A stretch of 7,996 nucleotides of DNA from an uncultured Acidobacteriota bacterium (GTDB lineage Bacteria; Acidobacteriota; Blastocatellia; Pyrinomonadales; Pyrinomonadaceae): the NCBI GenBank assembly GCA_946480545.1, contig CAMLKY010000069.1:1-7996 (forward strand). Reading direction: 5' to 3'. The notes under the pieces were generated by a model. It did not search any database and had not been told where the DNA came from. It was given only the letters and a program-made list of their open reading frames with translations. Below, piece by piece: positions 1 to 6,398 of the stretch. Within the stretch, counting starts at the first letter, position 1, and each line of letters opens with the position of its first letter. Made by a program: the position numbers and the translations under genes.

Positions 1-112
1 AACCGTATCCGCTCTGCGGCATCGGCTGCCGACTGAGGAAGCGGGTCCCGCAAAAACGACAGAACTGGCTCTCGGGAGCATTGCCCTGCCCGCAATTCTG
101 GCACTGGATCAT
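1..112 (-). CDS. Zinc-ribbon protein, N-terminal fragment (runs off the left edge)
   Basis: The reverse strand reads ATG at 112-110 and stays open for 37 codons to the window edge. The first 22 residues carry two CxxC knuckles (Cys4, Cys7 and Cys18, Cys21, ten residues apart, each second Cys followed by Gly), the classic short zinc-ribbon that binds one structural Zn. The residues after it (about 23-37) are rich in Gln, Pro, Ser and Gly, which looks like the start of a flexible linker. In many bacteria such an N-terminal ribbon heads a membrane or regulatory protein of unrelated function, so the role of the whole protein cannot be told from this piece. There is no Shine-Dalgarno; the sequence directly upstream of the ATG is a heptamer repeat array (117-151). 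The zinc-ribbon call is secure, the full product unknown. Confidence 0.75.
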   Translation of the reverse strand, partial: MIQCQNCGQGNAPESQFCRFCGTRFLSRQPMPQSGYG

Positions 113-116
113 AGCT

Positions 117-151
117 AGTAAATAGTAAATCGTGAATCGTAAATAGTGAAG
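117..151. repeat. Five-unit degenerate heptamer tandem array
   Basis: Five consecutive 7-base units fit the consensus (A/C)GT(A/G)AAT: agtaaat, agtaaat, cgtgaat, cgtaaat, agtgaag. Only the last unit departs at its final base. The array is AT-rich against GC-rich surroundings and ends 4 bp upstream of the zinc-ribbon ATG, so on the minus strand it takes the place of the leader, ribosome-binding site and possibly the -10 region. It is a short tandem repeat of intergenic type; the function is unknown. Confidence 0.75.
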
Positions 152-192
152 AGGGCTGTAATGTGTCACAGTCCCGCTGGTAAATTCCCTCT

Positions 193-234
193 GCGAGCTT
201 TGCGTGAAAGTCAAGCCTATCACGCAGAGCTCGC
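193..234. repeat. Intergenic inverted repeat (15-bp stem, 12-nt loop)
   Basis: Positions 193-207 pair with 220-234 over 15 positions with one imperfect pair (200/227, which is a G-U wobble in plus-strand RNA and A-C in minus-strand RNA). The loop is 208-219. The end of the right arm, gctcgc, recurs at 238-243. It lies between the end of the Gfo/Idh gene and the start of the zinc-ribbon gene, both on the minus strand. It could act as a transcript-end or processing hairpin, but no T-run follows the stem on either strand, so it is not a canonical intrinsic terminator. A REP-like palindrome is the alternative. Confidence 0.65.
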
Positions 235-268
235 TACGCTCGCGAAGAAACCGTGGGAAAAGAACAAT

Positions 269-1237
269 TCAAAACCTCACCTTCTCTCCAGTACGAATCG
301 CCGAGTATACCGACTCGACAAGTTCGACCGATCGGAACCCGTCGTCCGCGGTCACAGGTGGCTCGGTTCCCTGCAGGATCGAATCGATAAACGCCCGATC
401 CTCCTGCACGTATCCCCACCGCTCTTCCTTTTCGGTCATGTGCCATGAATGCGTTTCGAAATTCGCGTCCATACCGCGCGAATCCAGAAGCCTCTCCATC
501 TCCTCGGTCATGATGGTGCGGTGGTGGCAAAAGACCTCAATGCGTTCGAACGGAAAATGCCAGCTCGCGTCGGATGAAGATGCGAATGTGCAGTGAAATC
601 CGTTCCTGAACTTGAAGATGATCGAGAATTCGTCGAGTTCGGGGTACTCGTGCTGCGAGCCGTACGCGACAAGCTCCTCGACCTCGCCGAACTGAAAACG
701 CACCATATCGAACAAGTGTATGGTCGTCTCGTAAAGAAAGCCGCCGGTCACATTCACGTCGCCAGTCCAGACAGGATTCTTTAGCTCACCGCGGTTCATC
801 TTGATGTGAGCCGAATGAGGGTTGTCGGACTGGAGAAGCTGTTTTAGCGTCGCATAGACGGGTGCATAGCGACGATTATGTCCGACCTGGAAGACGCATT
901 CGCTTTTGTTCGCAGCATCGCGTAGCTCGGCCGCGTCGTCCACGCCAATTGAGAACGGCTTCTCACAGAACACGTGTTTTCCCTCGGCGATCGCGTGAAG
1001 GGCGATCTCTTTATGAGTCTTGTTCGGCGAACACACCAGGACAGCATCGCAGTTCTCGAGCAATTCTTCCCGCGAAGCACACACTTTCCCGCCTATACTT
1101 CGCGCAGTCCGCTCGGCACGTTCCGGAACTATGTCGTATAGTGCCGCGATCTCAGCACGATCATCCCGAGAATAGATCCGCCCATGCACGTTGCCGATAA
1201 AGCCCGTGCCGATGATTCCGATCCTGACTTTGTTCAT
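269..1237 (-). CDS. Gfo/Idh/MocA family NAD(P)-dependent oxidoreductase
   Basis: A 322-residue cytoplasmic sugar or cyclitol dehydrogenase, normal for the family. The N-terminal Rossmann fold shows G10-T-G12-F-I-G15 after a beta strand. The CEKPFS motif gives the conserved Lys93 that serves catalysis and cofactor binding, and GHNRRYAP (119-126) follows. The C-terminal alpha/beta domain carries GGFLYETTIHLFD (165-177) with the likely catalytic His174. At the position where B. subtilis inositol dehydrogenase has Asp172, four residues before the His, this protein has Glu170. The substrate cannot be assigned; myo-inositol, scyllo-inositol or a glucose-type sugar are family options. It follows the TIM-barrel isomerase gene in the same direction, a common pairing in sugar and inositol catabolism, which supports an operon. 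The ATG lacks a Shine-Dalgarno and sits 12 nt from the base of a long hairpin, which may influence its translation. Confidence 0.93.
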   Translation of the reverse strand: MNKVRIGIIGTGFIGNVHGRIYSRDDRAEIAALYDIVPERAERTARSIGGKVCASREELLENCDAVLVCSPNKTHKEIALHAIAEGKHVFCEKPFSIGVDDAAELRDAANKSECVFQVGHNRRYAPVYATLKQLLQSDNPHSAHIKMNRGELKNPVWTGDVNVTGGFLYETTIHLFDMVRFQFGEVEELVAYGSQHEYPELDEFSIIFKFRNGFHCTFASSSDASWHFPFERIEVFCHHRTIMTEEMERLLDSRGMDANFETHSWHMTEKEERWGYVQEDRAFIDSILQGTEPPVTADDGFRSVELVESVYSAIRTGEKVRF

Positions 1238-1249
1238 AGATGCGTGTTA

Positions 1250-1315
1250 ACCGGCGAGACGCGGAGTCGCAGAGAAACGTTTTTTAGCTCCTCTCCGTCT
1301 TCGCGTCTCGGCGGT
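1250..1315. repeat. Long imperfect palindrome filling the gap between two operon genes
   Basis: Positions 1250-1274 pair with 1291-1315 in one register without bulges: 25 positions, three mismatches (1254, 1267, 1270 with their partners) and one G-T pair. The outer arms read accggcgagacgcggag and ctccgtcttcgcgtctcggcggt is reduced here to its pairing core cgcgtctcggcggt. The 16-nt loop (1275-1290) holds a T-run on the plus strand, hence an A-run in the minus transcript. The element occupies 66 of the 90 bp between the isomerase stop and the dehydrogenase start, leaving 12 bp on each side. It does not have the layout of a rho-independent terminator and resembles an interspersed palindromic repeat or a small non-autonomous element. 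Confidence 0.8.
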
Positions 1316-1327
1316 GAATAATCTTTC

Positions 1328-2176
1328 CTACCAACTGCCGCCCGCGGCGTGATGCCCGATCCCGAGGACCTCTTCGGTAGCTGCCTTTGCCTTTTTTGCA
1401 ACTTCGAATGGATCGAGGTCCCAGTACTCGGGTCGAAAGATCTCAATGCTCACCATTCGGTCGTATCCGATCTTGTCGAAGCGTTCCTTGATCTCCCTGA
1501 TAGGCAGGATCCCCGTGCCCGGGTATAGTCGATGCGCGTCGGTCAGTTCTTCCTTTGGCAGATTCTCGGCGTCGTTGATGTGGAAGATGAAAAGCTTCTC
1601 CGGCCGCATAGACTCGATCGCTTCATACGACGAGTTTCCCGCGTAGAAATGGAAAGTGTCGATCACGTTTCCGACGCTCTTCCGATCGACCTTCTCAACA
1701 ATCTCGTTACACAGATCCAGTGTCTGGACCGAACAGTCGGCCTGGCCAAGGAATTCGAACGCGAGACTGACACCGTACGGCTCGGCGATATCTGCCAGCT
1801 CATTCAAGACGCGGACCGATTCATCGACGATCTCCTGCTTTGTAGCTCCGCCGGGAGGAGTTTTGCCCGGCACGACCACGATGTACGGACACGCGATCTG
1901 TCCCGCGATGGCGGAAAGCTCGCCGCACTGTGACTTGATAGATTCGTAATCCTCGGGCGTGCGAAAGGTAATATGTTCGATGGAATTTATCGAGTACGGC
2001 TCGACATTATTCTCCGTCAGCAGCGCCCGCAGATCGGCGATCGCATGGGTCTCGAGATAAGTTCGCAGTTTCGAGGCCCAGAGTTCGACAAGATCAAATC
2101 CGGCGGCACCCGCCGCACGAATGTCGGTTTCGAGATCGGCGTGCATTGTAGTCGCGCCATTTAGTGCAATTTTCAT
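1328..2176 (-). CDS. Sugar phosphate isomerase/epimerase (xylose isomerase-like TIM barrel)
   Basis: A 282-residue cytoplasmic TIM-barrel protein of the AP-endonuclease-2/xylose-isomerase-like superfamily (IolE, hydroxypyruvate isomerase and ketose 3-epimerase relatives). The family's metal site is recognisable: Glu141 in LAFEF, Asp173 and His176 in VIDTFHF, His199 in IFHIND and Glu245 in VSIEIF. An early strand reads GFDLVELW (26-33). Members interconvert ketoses or dehydrate inosose-type compounds using a divalent metal; the substrate here is unknown. The start is set at the ATG at 2176 because GGAG (complement of 2182-2185) lies 5 nt upstream; a TTG 18 bp further upstream is open but would place the Shine-Dalgarno inside the coding region. 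It is first in a probable operon with the downstream Gfo/Idh dehydrogenase, and the two may act in sequence on one sugar. Confidence 0.92.
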   Translation of the reverse strand: MKIALNGATTMHADLETDIRAAGAAGFDLVELWASKLRTYLETHAIADLRALLTENNVEPYSINSIEHITFRTPEDYESIKSQCGELSAIAGQIACPYIVVVPGKTPPGGATKQEIVDESVRVLNELADIAEPYGVSLAFEFLGQADCSVQTLDLCNEIVEKVDRKSVGNVIDTFHFYAGNSSYEAIESMRPEKLFIFHINDAENLPKEELTDAHRLYPGTGILPIREIKERFDKIGYDRMVSIEIFRPEYWDLDPFEVAKKAKAATEEVLGIGHHAAGGSW

Positions 2177-2200
2177 AGTGGCTCCAGAATGCAAAGCCGA

Positions 2201-2209
2201 ATTCTAGCA
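2201..2209 (-). promoter_or_regulatory. Candidate extended -10 promoter of the isomerase-dehydrogenase operon
   Basis: The minus strand reads TGCTAGAAT, an extended -10 (TGn followed by TAGAAT, one base off TATAAT), 24 nt before the isomerase ATG. It would start transcription near 2194 and give a leader of about 18 nt that still contains the GGAG site. No good -35 hexamer is seen at 16-18 bp, which is common for extended -10 promoters. Predicted from sequence only. Confidence 0.4.
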
Positions 2210-2282
2210 CGCCGCAGGAAGCGAGTCCCGCGTCCAAAGAGTCTCAAAAGTGATCAGCTAAAGACCGGGACAACGGCGAAAA

Positions 2283-2311
2283 TTGCCGACTCGTCTAACC
2301 TTCGGTAAATT
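2283..2311 (+). promoter_or_regulatory. Weak candidate promoter of the lytic transglycosylase gene
   Basis: TTGCCG (2283-2288) and TAAATT (2306-2311) are separated by 17 bp, each matching four of six consensus bases. The predicted start near 2318 gives a leader of about 28 nt. It is the best pair I see in the 169-bp divergent gap, but such matches arise by chance. Confidence 0.25.
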
Positions 2312-2345
2312 AGACCTTGATTCCTGCTCTCCTCATCCAGCAATT

Positions 2346-3701
2346 ATGAAAAAACTGTACGGCCCGCTCTTAATAATTCTAGCCGTTGCGACGCTTCTGG
2401 GTGCCCAGACGTCAGATGCGGCTCTGCGACGCGTTACACAGCTCGATGCCGACCAGCGGGATGCGGCCGGCAAACTCCCCACCCTGAGCGCGGCAGAGCA
2501 TCTTTCGCGGGCCGAAACCTACATGGCCAACCGGCTTTTCCCCCAGGCGCGCGAGCACTGGCAGAAGGTCTTCGACAACTATCCGAATGACGCCGGGATT
2601 CCAAAAGCATTCTTCGGAACCGCGCGCTCGTACATGTGGGAGCGTGATTACGACAAGGCCGTCTCCTGGTTTGAAAAGCTGAACGGCAACACGAGCAAAG
2701 ATGGGCGTGAAGGACTAGCGTTCAAGGGCGCTTCATACGTGCGGATGGGAAAGAATCTCGACGCGGCTCGCGTGTATGAGCAGTATGTACAACTCTTTCC
2801 AAACGGCGAGCGGATCGAGTCGGCGCACCTGAACCTGATCGACGCTTATCGCGAGGCCGGCCGCTACGACGACGCAAACCGCTGGGTCGATCGTACTGTC
2901 GATATGTTTGCCGGTAAACCTGCCGAGATCAATGCTCTCCACGCAAAGCTTAGGATGGAGATCCATCGGGAGAGATGGAACGACGCCATCCGCACCGCTG
3001 AGTCGATGCTCGGTCGATCATTTGCCGGCTCGATGGCGAGCGCCGATGAGGTTCGTTATCTTCGCGCTTTTGCTTTGTCGAGAGCAGGCCGTAAAGCAGA
3101 TGCCGCGAGTGCATATGGCGGTATAACGCGCAGCTATTCGTCGTACTACGGCGGGCTCGCCGACGATGCGGCGGGGCGGGGTTCTAGCGGCGTCGGGGTG
3201 GCCGCGAGATACTACTCGGATTATCCGGTCGTCTTTCGATCAGAGCTTCTATCGGCGGCCAGAAAGTACAAGGTCGATCCGCGGTTTTTACTCGCGATCA
3301 TGAAACAGGAAAGCTCGTTTCGCGCCGGTGCCAAGTCGCCGGCTGGCGCCCGCGGCCTGCTGCAGCTCGTGTATGACACGGCAATCAAGTACAAAGACAA
3401 GGCCGGCTATCCAAATCTACGGCCCGATGATCTGTACACTCCGGCTGTCAATATCTCGGTCGGTGCCGCTTACGTAGCTGATCTCAAAGATGAGTTCGGA
3501 GGTCTGTACGAAGCCATCGCCGCGAGCTATAACGGCGGCGAAGACAATGCCGCAAGATGGCTGAGCCGTAGCAAGCCAAAGGAGCCTGGTATTTTCGCCG
3601 CGGAAGTTGGATTCGCGGAGACGAAGAATTACGTATTCAAGGTGATGAACAATTACCGCGTATATCGAGATCTCTACACCGAGGCGTTGGACCGCCGATA
3701 G
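2346..3701 (+). CDS. Exported SLT-type lytic murein transglycosylase with TPR-like solenoid
   Basis: A 451-residue periplasmic enzyme that would cleave peptidoglycan glycan strands to give 1,6-anhydro-muramyl ends. From the ATG at 2346 the N terminus is MKKLYGPLLIILAVATLLGA, a clear signal peptide with likely cleavage near AQTSDA. An open TTG start 63 bp upstream would bury this signal, so it is rejected. Residues about 45-250 form helical TPR-like pairs (YMANRLFPQAREHW, YMWERDYDKAVSWF, YVRMGKNLDAARVYE, YREAGRYDDANRW, ALSRAGRKADAASAY), as in the Slt70 solenoid. The C-terminal SLT domain (about 297-445) has the catalytic Glu322 in MKQESSF, GLLQL (337-341), SYNGG (394-398) and the family's ET..Y motif as FAETKNYV. 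No strong Shine-Dalgarno is visible. It is followed by another exported protein in the same direction, 132 bp away. Confidence 0.94.
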   Translation: MKKLYGPLLIILAVATLLGAQTSDAALRRVTQLDADQRDAAGKLPTLSAAEHLSRAETYMANRLFPQAREHWQKVFDNYPNDAGIPKAFFGTARSYMWERDYDKAVSWFEKLNGNTSKDGREGLAFKGASYVRMGKNLDAARVYEQYVQLFPNGERIESAHLNLIDAYREAGRYDDANRWVDRTVDMFAGKPAEINALHAKLRMEIHRERWNDAIRTAESMLGRSFAGSMASADEVRYLRAFALSRAGRKADAASAYGGITRSYSSYYGGLADDAAGRGSSGVGVAARYYSDYPVVFRSELLSAARKYKVDPRFLLAIMKQESSFRAGAKSPAGARGLLQLVYDTAIKYKDKAGYPNLRPDDLYTPAVNISVGAAYVADLKDEFGGLYEAIAASYNGGEDNAARWLSRSKPKEPGIFAAEVGFAETKNYVFKVMNNYRVYRDLYTEALDRR

Positions 3702-3716
3702 TCGACGACTCCTAAA

Positions 3717-3746
3717 TTGCAACGCAACCGGAAACTGGTCTAAAGT
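3717..3746 (+). promoter_or_regulatory. Weak candidate promoter of the propeller gene
   Basis: TTGCAA (3717-3722), an 18-bp spacer and TAAAGT (3741-3746), each with four of six consensus bases, lie in the 132-bp gap after the transglycosylase. They would give a leader of about 80 nt. Co-transcription with the transglycosylase is equally possible, since no terminator hairpin is seen in the gap. Confidence 0.22.
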
Positions 3747-3823
3747 GTCGAGGTGTTCGATCGGCATGGAGCACTAGACGCGTACTTCAGCTTTCACGTC
3801 GCCTGCCGCCCGGTCATGTGCCG

Positions 3824-3829
3824 AAGGAA
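3824..3829 (+). promoter_or_regulatory. Ribosome-binding site that fixes the propeller gene start
   Basis: AAGGAA ends 4 nt before the ATG at 3834. It favours this start over an in-frame GTG at 3753, which has no comparable site and would put 27 charged or irrelevant residues before the signal peptide. Confidence 0.65.
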
Positions 3830-3833
3830 AGTC

Positions 3834-5126
3834 ATGAAGAATAGGACAGTTCCCCTCCTTAACCGGCTTCGCCAGATAATTATCTGTGTCTGCCTCGGTA
3901 CCGCTGCCTCGTTGACCTGCCCGGCGATCGGTTTCGACAACACATTCGGTTCCGGCGGCAGGTTCATGACCACGTTCAGCGCTGTCGGTGATCCGAGCAG
4001 CGGCGGCACACAGGTTTTTCTTCAGCCTTCGGGCCGGATCGTGTCCATCGGTTCGCACACGCAGCAAGGAACCGGACGCAGGTTTGTAGGAATCGGCCTT
4101 CTCGGACTGACATCGGGCGGCACGCTCGATACGACCTACGGCGTGTCGGGTAAGACTCTCCTGTGGGACGGCACCTTCGATCGGTTTCCAACAAATGCAG
4201 AGATGCTGGCTGACGGTTCTTTGCTCGTGCTCTACCAGCGATGGGAGACTGTGAGTGTTAACAAACCCGTGCTCGCGAAATTCAACGCGAGCGGCCAGCT
4301 CGATACGTCTTTCAATCCCGATCTCGATCTATTCCCCGGCGTTACCTACCCGGCCCGGCTCGCTCTTTCAGCAGGCGGCAAGATCCTCGTCGCGGTGCGG
4401 AATGGGCATCAGTTCTACCTCATCCGACTCACGGCCTCGGGCGAGCGAGATTCGACCTTCGGTCCCAACGGCGTGCGATATCTGAATCTCAACCGGTTCG
4501 CCGACCGGCCGGAGATCAACGGTCTGCACGAGCTGGCGAGCGGAAAGGTGCTTGTGACCGGACTCTATACCGACCGGGAGTTCTACAACCAGACATTTGT
4601 CGCCCGCTTTGACAGCGATACGAATATCGATCGTACATTCGGTTTGCAGGGTGCGGTGCGGCTTTCGATTCCGGGCGGCGGCGCGTATAGCGTTGTAACG
4701 ATCGTGCAACCGGACGGCAAGATCCTTATCGGTGGCTCATGGGTGTTCCTCGGATCGAATACGATGCTTTACCGGCTCACGTCGCGCGGACGGCTTGATC
4801 CGGATTTCGGAACACGGGGTCTCGTGATGACCTCATTCAATAACACGAACATGATCCGCGGGATCGCCGTTGCACCGGACGGTCGGATAATTGTCGCCGG
4901 ATCGTCCGGCGCTAAGGCTATCCCCTCGAACACACGCCTCTTCCTGATCACGTATTCGGCTACGGGAACCCAGCAGAGTCATCTTGTTACGAATTTTGTC
5001 GGCGATCTGGAGGCTGGCGCGAGTGATGTTCGGCTGCAGGCGGATGGAAAGATCCTGCTCACGGGGTTCACGGACAATCCCATGAACAACTTCACCCAGA
5101 TCGGCGTCGCCCGGTTTCTACCCTAG
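3834..5126 (+). CDS. Exported delta-60 repeat protein, predicted seven-bladed beta-propeller
   Basis: A 430-residue protein with an N-terminal signal segment (RQIIICVCLGTAASL, about residues 13-27, cleavage perhaps near PAIG) and then only delta-60 repeats. Each repeat combines a DGKI-type strand with a DxxFG turn. Seven DGKI-type strands are visible at residues 64-73, 125-134, 179-188, 234-243, 292-301, 347-356 and 402-411, spaced 54-61 residues. Six D-x-x-F/Y-G/N turns lie at about 34, 98, 156, 205, 265 and 321, with a degraded seventh near 378. The chain starts with the turn (FDNTFG) and ends with the strand before a turn (GVARFLP), so the first and last repeats can complete one blade and close a ring. 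No catalytic motif, cell-wall anchor or C-terminal sorting domain is seen. Function is unknown; an extracytoplasmic binding or scaffold role is inferred from the fold. Confidence 0.88.
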   Translation: MKNRTVPLLNRLRQIIICVCLGTAASLTCPAIGFDNTFGSGGRFMTTFSAVGDPSSGGTQVFLQPSGRIVSIGSHTQQGTGRRFVGIGLLGLTSGGTLDTTYGVSGKTLLWDGTFDRFPTNAEMLADGSLLVLYQRWETVSVNKPVLAKFNASGQLDTSFNPDLDLFPGVTYPARLALSAGGKILVAVRNGHQFYLIRLTASGERDSTFGPNGVRYLNLNRFADRPEINGLHELASGKVLVTGLYTDREFYNQTFVARFDSDTNIDRTFGLQGAVRLSIPGGGAYSVVTIVQPDGKILIGGSWVFLGSNTMLYRLTSRGRLDPDFGTRGLVMTSFNNTNMIRGIAVAPDGRIIVAGSSGAKAIPSNTRLFLITYSATGTQQSHLVTNFVGDLEAGASDVRLQADGKILLTGFTDNPMNNFTQIGVARFLP

Positions 5127-6358
5127 TTATTCTTCCCAGTCACCCTGGCCTTCTCGCTCGACGTGATAGCCCGCTTCCTCGAGGTGCTTGTGAACCTCAC
5201 GACCGTGGCGTTCATCGCGAACCTCGAGGATCATCTCGATCCCCGTGTATCCAAGCGGCGCAAGCCAAATGGCCCGCTGATGATTCACCTCGATGACGTT
5301 CGCACCGCTTTCGGCGACAGAGGCAAGCATCGCGGCCAGTGATCCGGGGCGGTCGAGAACGAGAAGCTTGAAAACCACGTAACGTCCCTGCCGGACGAGT
5401 ACTTGCTCGATAACACGATTCAGTAGGTTGCCGTCGATGTTTCCGCCGGCAAGTACCGCCACAGCGGTCTCACCGCTGCCCAGCTTTACCTTTCGTGCCA
5501 GCAACGCCGCGAGTCCTGCAGCGCCGGCACCTTCGACTACCAGGTGCGCGTTCGTCACGCAGTGAAATATCCCCCGGGCGATCTCTTCTTCCGTGACCTC
5601 GACGACTTCGTCCACGAATTCGCGGATGATCGGCAGCGTAAGCATCCCCGGCCGCTTTACCGCGATGCCGTCCGCGATGGTCGGTTGATGAGCGGCCTCG
5701 ACCGGTTCACCGGCTTTTAATGAGAGGTTGACGGGGCTACATTCTCTGCCTGAACGCCTACCACTCGCACGTTCGGAATCAGGCTTTTCACCGCTATCGC
5801 AATGCCGGAAATGATCCCGCCGCCGCCGATCGGAACGACAACGACGCTCGCATCCGGAAGGCTGTCCGCGATCTCGCAGCCGATAGTTCCCTGGCCCGCT
5901 ATAACACGCTCATCGTCGAAAGCGTGAACGTACGTGTAGCCTTTCTCGCGCTCGAGTTCGCGCGAGTACGCGACCGCCTCGTCGAAGGTCGACCCCTTCA
6001 GGACGGCGTCAGCACCGTAGTTCCGCGTCGCGACGACCTTTGTAAGAGGCGCGAATTCGGGCAGTACGATGGTTGCTTTGATGTTATGAAGCCGCGCTGC
6101 GAGAGCCACGGCCTGTGCATGGTTGCCCGCCGAACCGGTTACGACGCCACGATTCTTTTCCTCATCCGATAAACGCGAGATCGTGTTATATGCCCCGCGG
6201 ATCTTGAACGACCCGGCGCGCTGGAGACACTCGGCCTTGAGATAAGCCTTGCATCCCAGCTCAGCCGATAACTTCTCGTCAAAGAGCGTCGGTGTCGGAT
6301 TGATGATGGATTGAAGGACGCGACGTGCGTCCTGGATGTCCGTGAGGCTAACCGTCAT
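5127..6358 (-). pseudogene. ilvA: Threonine ammonia-lyase (medium form with ACT domain), split by a frameshift
   Basis: The enzyme is PLP-dependent and deaminates threonine to 2-oxobutanoate. The N-terminal ORF (6358-5717, 213 residues) has the PLP lysine Lys52 in GSFKIRGAYN, the SAGNH loop (76-80) and the phosphate-binding GGGG (178-181). It then runs into TAA. The rest continues in another frame as SLKAGEPVEAAHQPTIADG and onward, through VVEGAGAAG, a GGN motif and an ACT-type C-terminal domain (from RYVVFKLLVLDRPGS to the end) that usually gives allosteric control. Restoring one base yields 410 residues, the usual length of the form. The missing base lies around 5724-5737, most simply in the GGGG run at 5733-5736. 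The motif usually written SGGN reads AGGN here. It may be a recent pseudogene, a sequencing or assembly error, or less likely two separately translated pieces. The second piece has an internal ATG at 5645 but no visible start context. tdcB is an alternative name. Confidence 0.9.
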
Positions 6359-6368
6359 ACTGCCGCAA

Positions 6369-6374
6369 ATTATA
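6369..6374 (-). promoter_or_regulatory. Perfect TATAAT -10 box, 10 nt before the lyase start
   Basis: The minus strand reads TATAAT at 6374-6369, and only 10 nt separate it from the ATG at 6358. Transcription would begin about 3 nt before or at the start codon, so the message would be leaderless or nearly so. This fits the lack of any Shine-Dalgarno. The -35 region is poor. TGCCG (6361-6365) and CGGCA (6375-6379) flank the box as a short inverted repeat and could be an operator. Confidence 0.5.
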
Positions 6375-6398
6375 CGGCAACGTGCGACGCGCGGAAAA

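Noticed and set aside
36..51. aggaagcgggtcccgc, which recurs with one change at 2216-2231
   Set aside because: One copy is within the zinc-ribbon coding sequence and a 15-of-16 match somewhere in 8 kb is not improbable.
1275..1290. T-run near a hairpin, considered as a rho-independent terminator
   Set aside because: The run is in the loop and reads as A in the minus-strand transcript that crosses it.
1532..1933. Antisense open frame of 133 codons opposite the isomerase, and similar ones opposite the propeller and SPFH genes
   Set aside because: They overlap well-supported genes, encode no recognisable motif and follow from GC-rich codon use.
2283..2345. TTG start that would extend the transglycosylase by 21 residues
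   Set aside because: It would bury the signal peptide that begins at the ATG at 2346.
3753..3833. GTG start that would extend the propeller protein by 27 residues
   Set aside because: No ribbon of hydrophobic signal residues would be N-terminal, and the ATG at 3834 has a good Shine-Dalgarno.
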